In this document: piece by piece, positions 1 to 9,752 of the stretch
How positions within the stretch are numbered: position 1 is the stretch's first letter
How the letters are laid out: each line of letters begins with the position of its first letter
Source: Ammonifex sp.
Lineage (GTDB): Bacteria > Bacillota > Desulfotomaculia > Desulfotomaculales > Ammonificaceae
DNA: 45,478 bases
Direction: 5' to 3'
NCBI GenBank assembly: GCA_003604985.1
Contig: QZIW01000001.1
Coordinates: 1-45,478, forward strand
Program-made: the position numbers and the translations under genes
The notes under the pieces: model-generated
The model's database searches: none
Told to the model about the DNA's origin: nothing
What the model saw: the letters and a program-made list of their open reading frames with translations, nothing else

Positions 1-108
1 ATTGTCAAACGGGCGGTGCAAAGAATGGGTGGTGAGATCTCGGTCGCGAGTTCCCCGGGCCGGGGTTCCGTTTTCACGATAACGCTGCCGCTTTTCATCG
101 CTTCTTAA
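1..108 (+). CDS. C-terminal end of a sensor histidine kinase (partial, 5' end outside window)
   Basis: Frame 1 reads IVKRAVQRMGGEISVASSPGRGSVFTITLPLFIAS*, typical of the HATPase_c G2-box end (SxxGxGSxFxxxLP). Confidence 0.75.
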   Translation: MVKRAVQRMGGEISVASSPGRGSVFTITLPLFIAS

Positions 109-208
109 AAATAATGTAACATTACTGTAACAAGAGTTCATTTCTCCTTAACACTCTTCACGTAAAATGCCTATAGCTGCAGCCGACACTTAAAAAGGAG
201 GTACGAAA

Positions 209-790
209 ATGTTTTTCACAAGTCCCCGCAAGCGAGTGATCGCATACGGCCTGGTGCCGGCGGTACTTTGTTCGCTGGCGCTGTTTTTCGCCGGGTGCGG
301 CAGAGACGCCGACCAGAAGCCGGACGTCCGGGACCCCAACAACACAAAGCCGGACATCAGCGCGCGACCTGTAGAGTCAAAAGTAAAGGTAACCTTATAC
401 TTCAGCGATAGGGAGGCAATGTACCTGGTCCCCGAAGAGCGGGAGGCGGTGAAAGGCAACAAATCACTGGAGGAAGTAATCGTCAACGAGTTGATTAAAG
501 GTCCGGAAAATGCAGCGCTCACAAGGTCGGTCCCCGAAGGGACCAGGCTGCTTTCGGTGAGCGTGGTCGACGGCATCGCTTACGTAAACTTCTCAAAGGA
601 ACTCCAGACGAAACACTGGGGCGGTTCGGCGGGTGAAACCATGACCGTGTATTCCATAGTAAACTCGCTTGCCAAGCTCGATGGAGTCGAAAAGGTACAG
701 TTCCTACTGGAAGGCGAAAGAATGGACAGTCTGGCCGGGCACATAGATATTACGGGTCCGGTCGCGCCGCAATGGGACCTGGTTGAGTGA
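209..790 (+). CDS. GerMN domain-containing lipoprotein
   Basis: Lipobox-like LFFAGCG after an N-terminal hydrophobic segment; VTLYFSDREAMYLVPEER...VIVNELIKGPENAALTRSVPEGTRLLSVSV...AYVNFSKEL is GerMN-like. RBS aaaggaggt upstream. Confidence 0.85.
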   Translation: MFFTSPRKRVIAYGLVPAVLCSLALFFAGCGRDADQKPDVRDPNNTKPDISARPVESKVKVTLYFSDREAMYLVPEEREAVKGNKSLEEVIVNELIKGPENAALTRSVPEGTRLLSVSVVDGIAYVNFSKELQTKHWGGSAGETMTVYSIVNSLAKLDGVEKVQFLLEGERMDSLAGHIDITGPVAPQWDLVE

Positions 791-958
791 GAAGTGAGAG
801 GCGAGAAGTTGGAAGTTAGAATTCGGGAGCCAGGATCGGGAAGTCAGGAAGGCAGGTTCCTGCATCCCACCGGCTGACATCTTAAACATGTAACCGGACA
901 GCAAACCTGTCCGGTTATTCTTTGCCGTATTGATTCCTTCACGCTACCCACACCCGTT

Positions 959-2428
959 TCAGTCGCGTGGGCGGTGCAGCGGGAAAAGGATTACTTCGCG
1001 GATGGAAGGTACGTTGGCGAGGAGCATGACCAACCGGTCGATGCCGATGCCGAGGCCCCCCGCGGGAGGCATCCCGTACTCAAGAGCGGTGACGAAATCT
1101 TCATCGAACATGTGCGCCTCTTCATCGCCGGCCTGTCTTTTCTGAAGCTGCGTTGAAAACCGCTCCCCCTGGTCGAGCGGGTCGTTTAGCTCGGAAAAGG
1201 CGTTGGCGATTTCCCGGCCCGCGATAAAAAGCTCGAAGCGATAAGTCAGGCGCGGGTCGTCGGTTTTCCGTTTGGCCAGGGGGGAGATGTCGACGGGGTA
1301 GTCCACGACGAAAGTCGGCGCGGTGAGGTTCGGCTCCACCAATTCCTCAAAAACGGCGTTTAAGGCCTCGCCCCACAGGGACTTGTCCTCGACATGGACG
1401 CCGAGAGTCGACGCCGCCCGCCGCGCCGCGGGCACATCCAGTTGACTGAAGTCAATACCTGACTTTTCCTTGACCAGGTCGAGGTATGAAAGCCGCGGCC
1501 ACGGGGCCGCCAAACTCAACTTCTCTTCCCCGCGGGTTATCTCATGGGTGCCGACAACCTGGTGCGTGACGGAACTGATAAGTTCTTCGGTCAGGTCCAT
1601 CATGTCGTGGTAATCGGCGTACGCCTGGTAGAGTTCGAGCATGGTGAACTCGGGGTTGTGCCTGGTCGAGATACCCTCGTTCCGAAAATTACGGTTAATT
1701 TCGTAAACCTTCTCAAAACCGCCGACCAGGAGGCGTTTCAGGTATAACTCCGGTGCAATGCGCAAATAAAGTTTAAGGTTCAGGGCGTTGTGGTAGGTGA
1801 CAAAAGGCCGTGCCGCAGCCCCGCCGGGAATGGGCTGCATCATCGGGGTCTCCACTTCGAGAAAGCCCCGGTCGTCCAGAAATCGCCGAATGGCGTGAAT
1901 GATTTTGCTTCTCAGGATGAAAGTGGACTTGACTTCGGGATTTACGATCAGGTCGAGGTAACGCTGGCGGGAACGCAATTCCACGTCCTTAAGGCCGTGC
2001 CACTTCTCGGGCAGGGGCCTGAGGGATTTCGCGAGCAGCGTGAACGTACTTGCGCCGACGGTGATTTCCCCCATTTTCGTCCTGAACACAGTGCCGCCGA
2101 CGCCGAGGATGTCGCCGATGTCAACCTTCTTGAAGACCTGGTAGTTCTCGGCGCCGACTTCGTCCTGGCGGACGTGGATCTGGATGCGTCCGGAAAAATC
2201 CTGGATGTCGCCGAAAGAGGCCTTGCCGTGTCCGCGTTTGCCCACGAGCCTCCCCGCGATTTTCACTTCCTTGCCTTCAAGTGTTTCAAAATCAGTGATG
2301 ATTTGAAGTGCGCTGTGGGTGGTTTCGTAGCGGCCGCCGTATGGCCGGATCCCTAATTGTTCGAATTCATGGAGTTTTTCGCGGCGTATTTGGAGTAGTT
2401 CATCCAACTCGCCTTCAGGTTCACGCAT
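959..2428 (-). CDS. lysS: Lysine--tRNA ligase (class II)
   Basis: Full-length 489 aa; class II motifs [26 protein letters not shown] and [13 protein letters not shown]. Confidence 0.97.
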   Translation of the reverse strand: MREPEGELDELLQIRREKLHEFEQLGIRPYGGRYETTHSALQIITDFETLEGKEVKIAGRLVGKRGHGKASFGDIQDFSGRIQIHVRQDEVGAENYQVFKKVDIGDILGVGGTVFRTKMGEITVGASTFTLLAKSLRPLPEKWHGLKDVELRSRQRYLDLIVNPEVKSTFILRSKIIHAIRRFLDDRGFLEVETPMMQPIPGGAAARPFVTYHNALNLKLYLRIAPELYLKRLLVGGFEKVYEINRNFRNEGISTRHNPEFTMLELYQAYADYHDMMDLTEELISSVTHQVVGTHEITRGEEKLSLAAPWPRLSYLDLVKEKSGIDFSQLDVPAARRAASTLGVHVEDKSLWGEALNAVFEELVEPNLTAPTFVVDYPVDISPLAKRKTDDPRLTYRFELFIAGREIANAFSELNDPLDQGERFSTQLQKRQAGDEEAHMFDEDFVTALEYGMPPAGGLGIGIDRLVMLLANVPSIREVILFPLHRPRD

Positions 2429-2449
2429 ATTAGCTCCTATCAGGTTGAA

Positions 2450-2932
2450 TTACTTTCTTATGATATCGAGCACCATAAACTTGAGTTTACCGTCCGGAAC
2501 CAGAACCTCGACCACCGCTCCCCTTGGCTGCCCTAAAACAGCCTGCCCCACCGGCGATTCGTTCGAGATTTTCCTTGCGCCCGGATCCGCTTCGGCGGAA
2601 CCGACGATCGTATATTCATACTCCATTCCGTCCGCAAGGTCTTTGAGCTTCATGGTGGAACCAATACTGACCGCGTCGGTCCCGACCTCGGCGGCATCGA
2701 TCACCCTGGCGTTGCGGAGCATCTTTTCCAAGGTAAGGATCTGCCCCTCTAAAAACGCCTGCTCATTCTTGGCGTCTTCGTACTCGGAGTTTTCGGTGAT
2801 ATCCCCGAACTCCACGGCCTGTTTGATGCGCTCGGCCACCTCGCGACGCCGGACGGATTTAAGGGTTTCGAGTTCCTCTTCGAGTTTCCGTAATCCTTCC
2901 GTCGTAAGAATGACTTCTTTTTCCTTCATCAA
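2450..2932 (-). CDS. greA: Transcription elongation factor GreA
   Basis: 160 aa; [57 protein letters not shown]. Confidence 0.97.
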   Translation of the reverse strand: MMKEKEVILTTEGLRKLEEELETLKSVRRREVAERIKQAVEFGDITENSEYEDAKNEQAFLEGQILTLEKMLRNARVIDAAEVGTDAVSIGSTMKLKDLADGMEYEYTIVGSAEADPGARKISNESPVGQAVLGQPRGAVVEVLVPDGKLKFMVLDIIRK

Positions 2933-3043
2933 ATCCTTCTCCTTAATAAGCCGTTATTCTCTCACCCGGTACAATATATCCATATATGTTTATCGGCAGC
3001 TATTATTCTGAAAAAAACCGTTCCCTGCGTAAAAAATAACTTG

Positions 3044-3075
3044 AGCACTGCGTCCGCCCAAAACAGCACAGTGCT
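3044..3075 (-). terminator. Possible terminator hairpin downstream of the AAR-like gene (minus strand)
   Basis: Inverted repeat agcactg...cagtgct; on the minus strand followed within about 8 nt by a T-rich run. Confidence 0.35.
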
Positions 3076-3273
3076 TCCTTCATCCTTGGGCATCATTATA
3101 AAAATCACGATTTACATTTGTCAATACCGGCTTTTTTTCTGACGGCAGATCCCGGACTTTCCCGCACGTCTCAGGCCCGCAAACCGTGCTCGCCTGTTAC
3201 CCTTACGCGCCGCGCCGTCCGGCTTTGCGGCCGCTAGATGCCGGATTGCAAGGAGCGTGATCGTCGCCGTCAC

Positions 3274-4353
3274 CTAAGACTTTTGCAATACTTTCCTGGC
3301 CGCCTCCTTGACCTTCTCAATTTCCACTTCACCAAACGCCCTTTCAAAACTCCGAAAGCCGTCAAGTTTAAAACCATGTTTGCGGGCAAGACCGGCAATT
3401 TCTTCTACGCGCTCGGTCGTAAGCTCCCGGCCCAACGTGAAGGACTCGTAACGCCGCTCCAGGGCAAGGACCATGGTTTCGGCCATGCAGGCGTATGCGG
3501 TCTTGGGAGGAAACCCGAAGTTGAAGTTGAAATTCACATCGCCCGGAACCGCCACCACTCCCCCTTCGATCACCAGCACATCCGGGCGCTCTTCCGCCAC
3601 CCGGCGCGAAACATCCCGGGGACGCGCTACGTCGCAAATCACGGCGCCGGGTTTCAAGTACTCCGGCTCGATAACGGCGTCCACCGCGCTGGTGACGGTA
3701 ATTATGATATCGGCCGCTGTAAGGGTCTTCTTTAAATCCGTAGAAATTCTCGCCGCAAGTCCGGTTTTGTAAAGGATCCGGTCGGCCACCAGTTCGAGTT
3801 TCGGGACGTCCCGCCCCACGAGGGTCATGTTGCGGGTTTCGCGGCTCAGGAGTTCGGCGCACACCCGCCCGATCGCTCCCGTAGCCCCGACAATGGCCAC
3901 CGAAGCCTCCGCGAGGTCGTACCCCATCAGGCGGGCCGCCTCCTTTGTCCCTTCGACGGCCGTGGCCACCGTATAACTGTTCCCTGTGGTGACGGGAATG
4001 TTCAACGCTTTAGCTACGCTCAGCCCCGCGTCGCCGACCACTTTGGTGAAAGCGCCCAGACCGAGAATCCGTGCCCCCAACCGTTCCGCAACTTGCCCCG
4101 CCTGCACCACTTTTTTCAAGACATATTCGGCTGGCAGACTCATTATCTGCCGGGCGGTCAGCGGGCAGGACACGAACCACCCTTCGGCCTCCGCGTACGC
4201 CGAACGGACGCCCGTGATGTGCGATACCTTTTTCGGAGACATGAGTTTCAACGCCCCTTCCACCACCTTCGGCGGCAGAAACCGGGTAAAAGAGTATTTC
4301 CGCGCCACGTCGGCAACGTCAAGCGGGTGAAACACAAAAGCGAATTTCTCCAT
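3274..4353 (-). CDS. Acyl-ACP-reductase-like (AAR family / shikimate-dehydrogenase-like) NAD(P)-dependent dehydrogenase
   Basis: GLGAFTKVVGDAGL, TTGNSYT, VAIVGATGAIG Rossmann motif and AYACMAETMVLALERRYESFTLGRE resemble remembered cyanobacterial acyl-ACP reductase ([43 protein letters not shown]). Internal Met at 4353 (MEKFAFVFHPLD) preferred over the ORF start at 4407. Confidence 0.7.
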   Translation of the reverse strand: MEKFAFVFHPLDVADVARKYSFTRFLPPKVVEGALKLMSPKKVSHITGVRSAYAEAEGWFVSCPLTARQIMSLPAEYVLKKVVQAGQVAERLGARILGLGAFTKVVGDAGLSVAKALNIPVTTGNSYTVATAVEGTKEAARLMGYDLAEASVAIVGATGAIGRVCAELLSRETRNMTLVGRDVPKLELVADRILYKTGLAARISTDLKKTLTAADIIITVTSAVDAVIEPEYLKPGAVICDVARPRDVSRRVAEERPDVLVIEGGVVAVPGDVNFNFNFGFPPKTAYACMAETMVLALERRYESFTLGRELTTERVEEIAGLARKHGFKLDGFRSFERAFGEVEIEKVKEAARKVLQKS

Positions 4354-4446
4354 CGTCACCCCCGGAACACCCATTAGCCCGCCCTGATAGAATATTGCTA
4401 AATCCAAACTACTAGAACGCAGTCAGCCTGTCAGTGCCGGTAAAAC

Positions 4447-4530
4447 CTCGGAGGCCGCGAAAAACGAGCATGACGCGAAAGGCGAAGCCGGAGGCGCGGA
4501 GCGTACAGATAGTACGTCAGCACCGGACGG
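4447..4530. repeat. Dispersed intergenic repeat, block C, copy 1
   Basis: gcatgacgcgaaaggcgaagccggaggcgcggagcgtacagatagtacgtcagcaccgg; similar to 43372-43464. Confidence 0.65.
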
Positions 4531-4595
4531 CGAGCCTGACAAAGTCAGGCGAAGTTTTGCAGCGGTCTCCTCAACCATATTAACAGGGGTTCCTC

Positions 4596-5570
4596 CTAAC
4601 AGCAAGCTAAAAAAGCCGTAAGAACCACCTTGATTTCCTTGAGACTTCCGGCCCGGTAAAGCGATTCTCTTAACCGGGCCGCCCCTTTCAGTCCCCTGGT
4701 GTACCAGTCGGCCTGCCGCCGCATGCGGAAAAGCGCGGTTTCCCCTTGAATTGCCGCCAGCAACTCGCAGTGTTTGACGGCCATGGCCACGCGTTCTCCG
4801 GGCGAGGGGGGCTGCGGTTCCCGCCCCGTTGCCAGGTAGGTGCGGCATGCCGCGAATATCCAGGGATTGCCCCTGGCCGCGCGCCCGATCATTACGGCGT
4901 CACACCCGGTCTCTTTGAACATCCTGGCCGCATCGTGCGCCTGCCATACGTCGCCGTTGCCGATGACCGGGACACCCACCGCTTTTTTAACGGCGGCGAT
5001 AATCTCCCAGTCTGCGCGGCCGGAAAAAAACTGGCTCCGGTAGCGTCCGTGGACGGTGATCGCATCGGCTCCCGCCGCCGCCACCGCTCGCGCCACCACC
5101 AAAGCGTCGGGGGACTCTTCGTCCCACCCGCGCCGTAACTTCACCGTCACCGGGACGTCGACGCGGCTCTTTACGGCGTCCACGATCGCCGCCGCCAGTT
5201 CCGGGCGCAGCATTAGCGCGGCGCCTGCGCCGCCTTGTACCACCCTGGACACCGGACACCCCATGTTGATATCAATGGCCGCGGCGCCGGCCTCCGCCGC
5301 AACCTCGGCCGCCGCCGCAACCTCAGCCGGGCGGCAGCCGAACAGTTGGACCACCACGCCGGTCTCGCCCGAAAGGTCGATTAATTCTTTAGTATAAGGT
5401 GTGGGGTGACACAGGACCTGCGCGGGTACCATCTCCGTCCACGCCAGCGCCGCACCAAACTCCCGCGCAATGAGCCGGAAAGCTTTGTCGCTGATTTCTG
5501 CCATGGGAGCGGAGAGTAACGGAAAGTCATCGGGACCGAGGAGTGGTTCAAATTTGCTGGTTGCGTTCAT
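4596..5570 (-). CDS. dusB: tRNA-dihydrouridine synthase (DusB-like)
   Basis: APMAEISDKAFR, DINMGCPVSRVVQGGAGAALM, VTVKLRRGWDE, VIGNGDVW, DAVMIGRAARGNPWIF. Confidence 0.93.
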   Translation of the reverse strand: MNATSKFEPLLGPDDFPLLSAPMAEISDKAFRLIAREFGAALAWTEMVPAQVLCHPTPYTKELIDLSGETGVVVQLFGCRPAEVAAAAEVAAEAGAAAIDINMGCPVSRVVQGGAGAALMLRPELAAAIVDAVKSRVDVPVTVKLRRGWDEESPDALVVARAVAAAGADAITVHGRYRSQFFSGRADWEIIAAVKKAVGVPVIGNGDVWQAHDAARMFKETGCDAVMIGRAARGNPWIFAACRTYLATGREPQPPSPGERVAMAVKHCELLAAIQGETALFRMRRQADWYTRGLKGAARLRESLYRAGSLKEIKVVLTAFLACC

Positions 5571-6318
5571 GTATCAGCCGTAACCCCGTTAGAGTCAGGA
5601 AAGGATCAACCCGTTGGATCGTCTTGCTCTGGCGCGCGATCAATTCGGCCAGCCCGCCTGTCGCCACCACCGATGGGTCCTCCTTGAGCTCAGCTTTAAT
5701 GCGGCGCACAATCTCATCCACCAGGCCGGCGAAACCGAGAACAATGCCTGACTGCATGCTTTGGACCGTGTTCCGGCCGATGACCGCCGGGGGGGCAACC
5801 AGGTCGACGCGCGGCAGCCTGGCGGCACGTGCAAAAAGCGCCTCACAGGATATGCCGACACCGGGGGCGATCACCCCGCCGAGGTACTCCCCCTTGTCCG
5901 AGATTACGTCGAATGTAATGGCGGTACCGAAATCAACGATGATTAACGGGCCCCCGTAAAGCGCAAACCCGGCCGCGGCGTTTACTACCCTGTCGGCACC
6001 CACCTCCCTGGGATTCTCATATTTTATCGACACACCGGTACGGGTCCCCGGCCCGATGAAGAATACCGGCTGCTTGAAGTACCGCTGCGACATAGCTTCG
6101 ACTACCGGGTTGAGCGGGGGGACGACCGAACAGGCCATCACGTCAACAATATCCTCGGGGTTGAGTCCTTCTTCGCGCAGGAACTGACGGAAAACCAACC
6201 CCATCTCGTCGGCGGTCTGCTCGCGCCTGGTCGCCAGACGCCAAGCCGCAATGAGTTCCCGTTCGCGGAAAACGCCCGCCGTAATGTTGGTGTTTCCGAT
6301 GTCCAATACAAGAATCAA
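5548..6318 (-). CDS. coaX: Type III pantothenate kinase
   Basis: MILVLDIGNTNITAGVF, GADRVVNAAAGFALYGGPLIIVDFGTAITFDVI. Confidence 0.96.
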   Translation of the reverse strand: MILVLDIGNTNITAGVFRERELIAAWRLATRREQTADEMGLVFRQFLREEGLNPEDIVDVMACSVVPPLNPVVEAMSQRYFKQPVFFIGPGTRTGVSIKYENPREVGADRVVNAAAGFALYGGPLIIVDFGTAITFDVISDKGEYLGGVIAPGVGISCEALFARAARLPRVDLVAPPAVIGRNTVQSMQSGIVLGFAGLVDEIVRRIKAELKEDPSVVATGGLAELIARQSKTIQRVDPFLTLTGLRLIHERNQQI

Positions 6319-7289
6319 TGTTCTTCTCCCCGGACCGTTATCTCGCCGGTGCTCAGCCGCATTTCTTCCCCGTTCCTAAGCGTCAATATTAGGTTACCGT
6401 CGCCGTCAACGTCCCTGACAAGGCCGTTCAGTGTCCCCGTGGGAGTAGCCGCCGACACCGTTTTACCAAGCAAGCCGAACCGTTCTTTATATGCTGCCCT
6501 GAAGGGCGGAAAACCTTTTTCACACCACCTGCGGTAATTATCCTCCAGCGCGGTTAAAAGAGCGCTCAAGAGGCGTGGACGGCATACCGCCCCGCCGGAA
6601 TGCGCCTGCAAGGAGGTAGCCGTCTGTTCGATTTCCGGCGGGAAAGAAGTAAAGTTAGCATTGATACCGATTCCCGCCACGGCATAGTGTACCTGGTCCG
6701 CCTCGGCGCTTATCTCGGTAAGGATCCCGCCGACCTTGCGGCCGCCCAGAAGCAGATCGTTAGGCCATTTTAGGGAAGGGCTTATTCCCGGTAACTGCTC
6801 AAGTCCCTCGGCCGCCGCGAGTGAGAGCACAAGAGACAACGAATTAATTTCCGCAGGAGGCGTTTTAGGACGCAGTATCAGCGAGAACCACAACCCGCCC
6901 GGAGGGGAGTGCCAAAAACGCCCGCGCCTGCCCCGGCCGCCCGTCTGTTCTTCCGCTACAACAACCGTACCTTCGGGCGCACCCGAATGGGCGAGTGCCT
7001 TGGCCGTGTCGTTGGTGGAGGTGAGGCTGTGCCGGTAGTGATAGGGCTTTCCGAACCCGCCGGTAAGCAGCGGGTTTACCACCGCAGCGTAAAGTACGTC
7101 GGGAACGTCAAGGAGGCGATATCCTTTGCGCGGGCTTGCCGCAATCGCAAATCCTTCCTGTCTGAGCACCTGGATGTGCTTCCACACCGCCCCCCGGGAA
7201 ATACCGAGATCAAGGCTCATCCGTGCTCCCGAAACGAAGCCTTGTGCCTCCATGAGTTTCATCATTAAACGTTCCCGCATAACAGGCAT
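6315..7289 (-). CDS. birA: Bifunctional biotin--[acetyl-CoA-carboxylase] ligase / biotin operon repressor
   Basis: N-terminal HTH (SGARMSLDLGISRGAVWKHIQVLRQEGF) plus ligase motif EEQTGGRGRRGRFWHSPPGGLWFSLILRP and LKWPNDLLLGGRKVGGIL. Confidence 0.95.
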   Translation of the reverse strand: MPVMRERLMMKLMEAQGFVSGARMSLDLGISRGAVWKHIQVLRQEGFAIAASPRKGYRLLDVPDVLYAAVVNPLLTGGFGKPYHYRHSLTSTNDTAKALAHSGAPEGTVVVAEEQTGGRGRRGRFWHSPPGGLWFSLILRPKTPPAEINSLSLVLSLAAAEGLEQLPGISPSLKWPNDLLLGGRKVGGILTEISAEADQVHYAVAGIGINANFTSFPPEIEQTATSLQAHSGGAVCRPRLLSALLTALEDNYRRWCEKGFPPFRAAYKERFGLLGKTVSAATPTGTLNGLVRDVDGDGNLILTLRNGEEMRLSTGEITVRGEEH

Positions 7290-7300
7290 CCTGACCAGCC

Positions 7301-8155
7301 CTAAGCCGGACCGCTGTCCACAATGTCCAGTGAAATATCAAGCGCCCGCGCCGAGTGTGTAAGCGCACCCACGGAAATCAAATCGACCCCGGTCGCCGCC
7401 ACCGCGCCGATGTTTTCCTCCGTGATCCCGCCCGAGGCCTCGATCAGCGCCCGGCCGGCGATGAGTTCGACAGCCGCGCGGATCATCTCCAGCGGCATGT
7501 TGTCAACCATGATCAAATCCGCGCCCGCGCTGAGGGCCTCCTCAACCTGTGACAGGCTCTCGGCTTCCACTTCGATTTTCAGGGTGTACGGCGCCCTCTC
7601 CCGGGCCAGCCGGACCGCTTCTTTTATCCCTCCCGCCAGCCTGATGTGGTTGTCCTTGATGAGGACCCCGTCATACAGTCCGAAACGGTGGTTTCGACCC
7701 CCGCCCACCCTGACGGCGTATTTCTCAAGAACCCTTAAACCGGGCGTAGTCTTGCGGGTGTCCACCACTTCCGCCCGCGAGTGCTGTAACTGGGCCACCA
7801 TCCCTGCCGTCCTGGTTGCAATCCCCGACAGATGCCGGATGAAATTCAGCGCCACCCTTTCGCCCGTTAAAATCCCCTGCGCCAGCCCGTGCACCTGCGC
7901 GAGCACCGTACCGGGGTGTACTCGTGTCCCCTCGGGAACCCCGAAGACACATCGAATTTCCGGGTCAAGCCGCGCGAAAACCCGTTCCACCACAGGCAAA
8001 CCGGCGACTACACCTTCTTCTTTGGTAAACATTACACCCCGGGCGCGTACGTTTTTCGGCACGATGGACAGGGTAGTACAGTCACCGGTACCGATATCCT
8101 CCGCCAAAGCCTGGTCTATTAACGCATCCAGCCCCGACAAAAACTCCCCCGTCAT
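7301..8155 (-). CDS. nadC: Nicotinate-nucleotide diphosphorylase (carboxylating)
   Basis: MTGEFLSGLDALIDQALAEDIGTGDCTTLSIVP, LNFIRHLSGIATRT, DTRKTTPGLRVLEKYAVRVGGGRNHRFGLYDGVLIKDNH. Start moved from the ORF-track 8344 to 8155 to avoid overlap with nadB. Confidence 0.95.
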   Translation of the reverse strand: MTGEFLSGLDALIDQALAEDIGTGDCTTLSIVPKNVRARGVMFTKEEGVVAGLPVVERVFARLDPEIRCVFGVPEGTRVHPGTVLAQVHGLAQGILTGERVALNFIRHLSGIATRTAGMVAQLQHSRAEVVDTRKTTPGLRVLEKYAVRVGGGRNHRFGLYDGVLIKDNHIRLAGGIKEAVRLARERAPYTLKIEVEAESLSQVEEALSAGADLIMVDNMPLEMIRAAVELIAGRALIEASGGITEENIGAVAATGVDLISVGALTHSARALDISLDIVDSGPA

Positions 8156-8157
8156 TG

Positions 8158-9750
8158 TTACACCTGCCGCCGTATAATTATGTGCTTTTTCCACCTTTGG
8201 CGGCTCACCGGGTAGTCCGACCGGTAATGCCCGCCCCGTGATTCGTTCCGCATGAGCGCCGCTTCGGTAATCAGTTCCGCCACGTCTATCATGTCCCGCA
8301 GTTCCATGGCATCGGGCGTTCCGGCCTCTTTGCCCCTGATCCAACCCCAGTCTTCGAAGCGTTTTAAGGCTGTTTCCAGGCCCGCCGCCGTGCGGACCGG
8401 GCCGACATGCTCCTGCATCAGCGACTGCAGTTCCTCCCTGAGTGCCGAAACGTGCACACCGTCAGGAGGGCCGAGGTCCCGGCCGACAACTGAAGAATCC
8501 GTAGCCCCGGGGAATGAAGCCCGCGCGTGCTCCACAATCCGCCCGCCAAAAACCAAACCGTCCAGAAGGGAGTTGGAAGCCAACCGGTTGGCGCCGTGCA
8601 CACCCGCGCAGGCCGCCTCACCGCATGCGTAAAGCCCCCTTAAATTCGTCTCGCCGTGCAGCCCGGTCTTGACCCCGCCCATAAAATAATGGGCCGCGGG
8701 AGATACCGGAATCAGGTCGCAGGCCAGGTCCAGGCCGTTCCTCGCCAGTTGCTCCGTAATCGTCGGGAACCGTCCCCTGACCATTACCGGATCGAGGTGC
8801 CTGAGGCTGAGGTACACGCATTCCGAGCCTTCTGTTTCCAGTTCCCTTAAAATGGCCCGGACCACAACGTCCCTCGGTGCAAGCTCACCCTGGGGATGGT
8901 ACCGCGGCATAAAGCGTTCGCCCTTGGCGTTAACCAGGATGCCCCCCTCACCCCGGACCGCTTCCGAAATTAAAAAGCGCCGAACCCCTTTCAGCGCCAG
9001 GACCGTCGGGTGAAATTGCACGAATTCCATGTCCATGACTTCAGCGCCGGCGCGGTAAGCCATCGCTATCCCGTCACCGGTAACCACTCTGGGGTTCGTA
9101 GTCTCGCGATAGACCTGCCCGGCGCCCCCGGTCGCGATTACCACAACCCTGGCGCGGAAAACCGTGAGCCGGTCGTGTGTCTTGTCCCAGGTGAGCACCC
9201 CCCAGCAAATCCCGCCCGCCGTCAGGAGGTCGACCGCAAAGTGGTTCTCCAGCACTTTTATCCGGTGGTTGCCCCTCACCGTTGTAGAAAGTACGCGCTG
9301 GATTTCGGCGCCGGTTGCGTCACCGGCGGCATGCAGAATGCGGCGCCTGGTGTGCGCCCCTTCCCTGGTCAGGTCCAACCGCCCGTTCGCGCGGTCGAAT
9401 GCGGCGCCAAGCTCGATTAGTTCCTGGACCCGTCCGGGTCCTTCGTTTACCAGGATTCGCACCGCATCAGGTTCACAAAGGTCCGATCCGGCCAAAAGCG
9501 TATCACCGTAGTGAAGCACGGGCGAATCACTCGGACCGACCGCGGCGGCGATACCTCCTTGCGCTCTTTCCGTCGCCGTGTCGTCAATACCCCGCTTGGT
9601 CAATACGACCACGTCGTCCCAGAAGCGACTGGCCAGGTGTGCGGTGTAAAGGCCCGCGATGCCGCTCCCCAAAATAAGAAAGGCGCACTCAACCGTTTCC
9701 AGTTCCCGGGTATCGAAGTTCACCAGGTAGCGCCACGCCAAAAAACCCAC
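8158..9750 (-). CDS. nadB: L-aspartate oxidase
   Basis: FAD motif FLILGSGIAGLYTAHLA, TERAQGGIAAA, HAAGDATGAEI, HYFMGGVKTGLHGETNLRGLYACGEAACAGVHGANRLASNSLLDGLVFG. Confidence 0.96.
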   Translation of the reverse strand: MGFLAWRYLVNFDTRELETVECAFLILGSGIAGLYTAHLASRFWDDVVVLTKRGIDDTATERAQGGIAAAVGPSDSPVLHYGDTLLAGSDLCEPDAVRILVNEGPGRVQELIELGAAFDRANGRLDLTREGAHTRRRILHAAGDATGAEIQRVLSTTVRGNHRIKVLENHFAVDLLTAGGICWGVLTWDKTHDRLTVFRARVVVIATGGAGQVYRETTNPRVVTGDGIAMAYRAGAEVMDMEFVQFHPTVLALKGVRRFLISEAVRGEGGILVNAKGERFMPRYHPQGELAPRDVVVRAILRELETEGSECVYLSLRHLDPVMVRGRFPTITEQLARNGLDLACDLIPVSPAAHYFMGGVKTGLHGETNLRGLYACGEAACAGVHGANRLASNSLLDGLVFGGRIVEHARASFPGATDSSVVGRDLGPPDGVHVSALREELQSLMQEHVGPVRTAAGLETALKRFEDWGWIRGKEAGTPDAMELRDMIDVAELITEAALMRNESRGGHYRSDYPVSRQRWKKHIIIRRQV

Positions 9751-9752
9751 CC

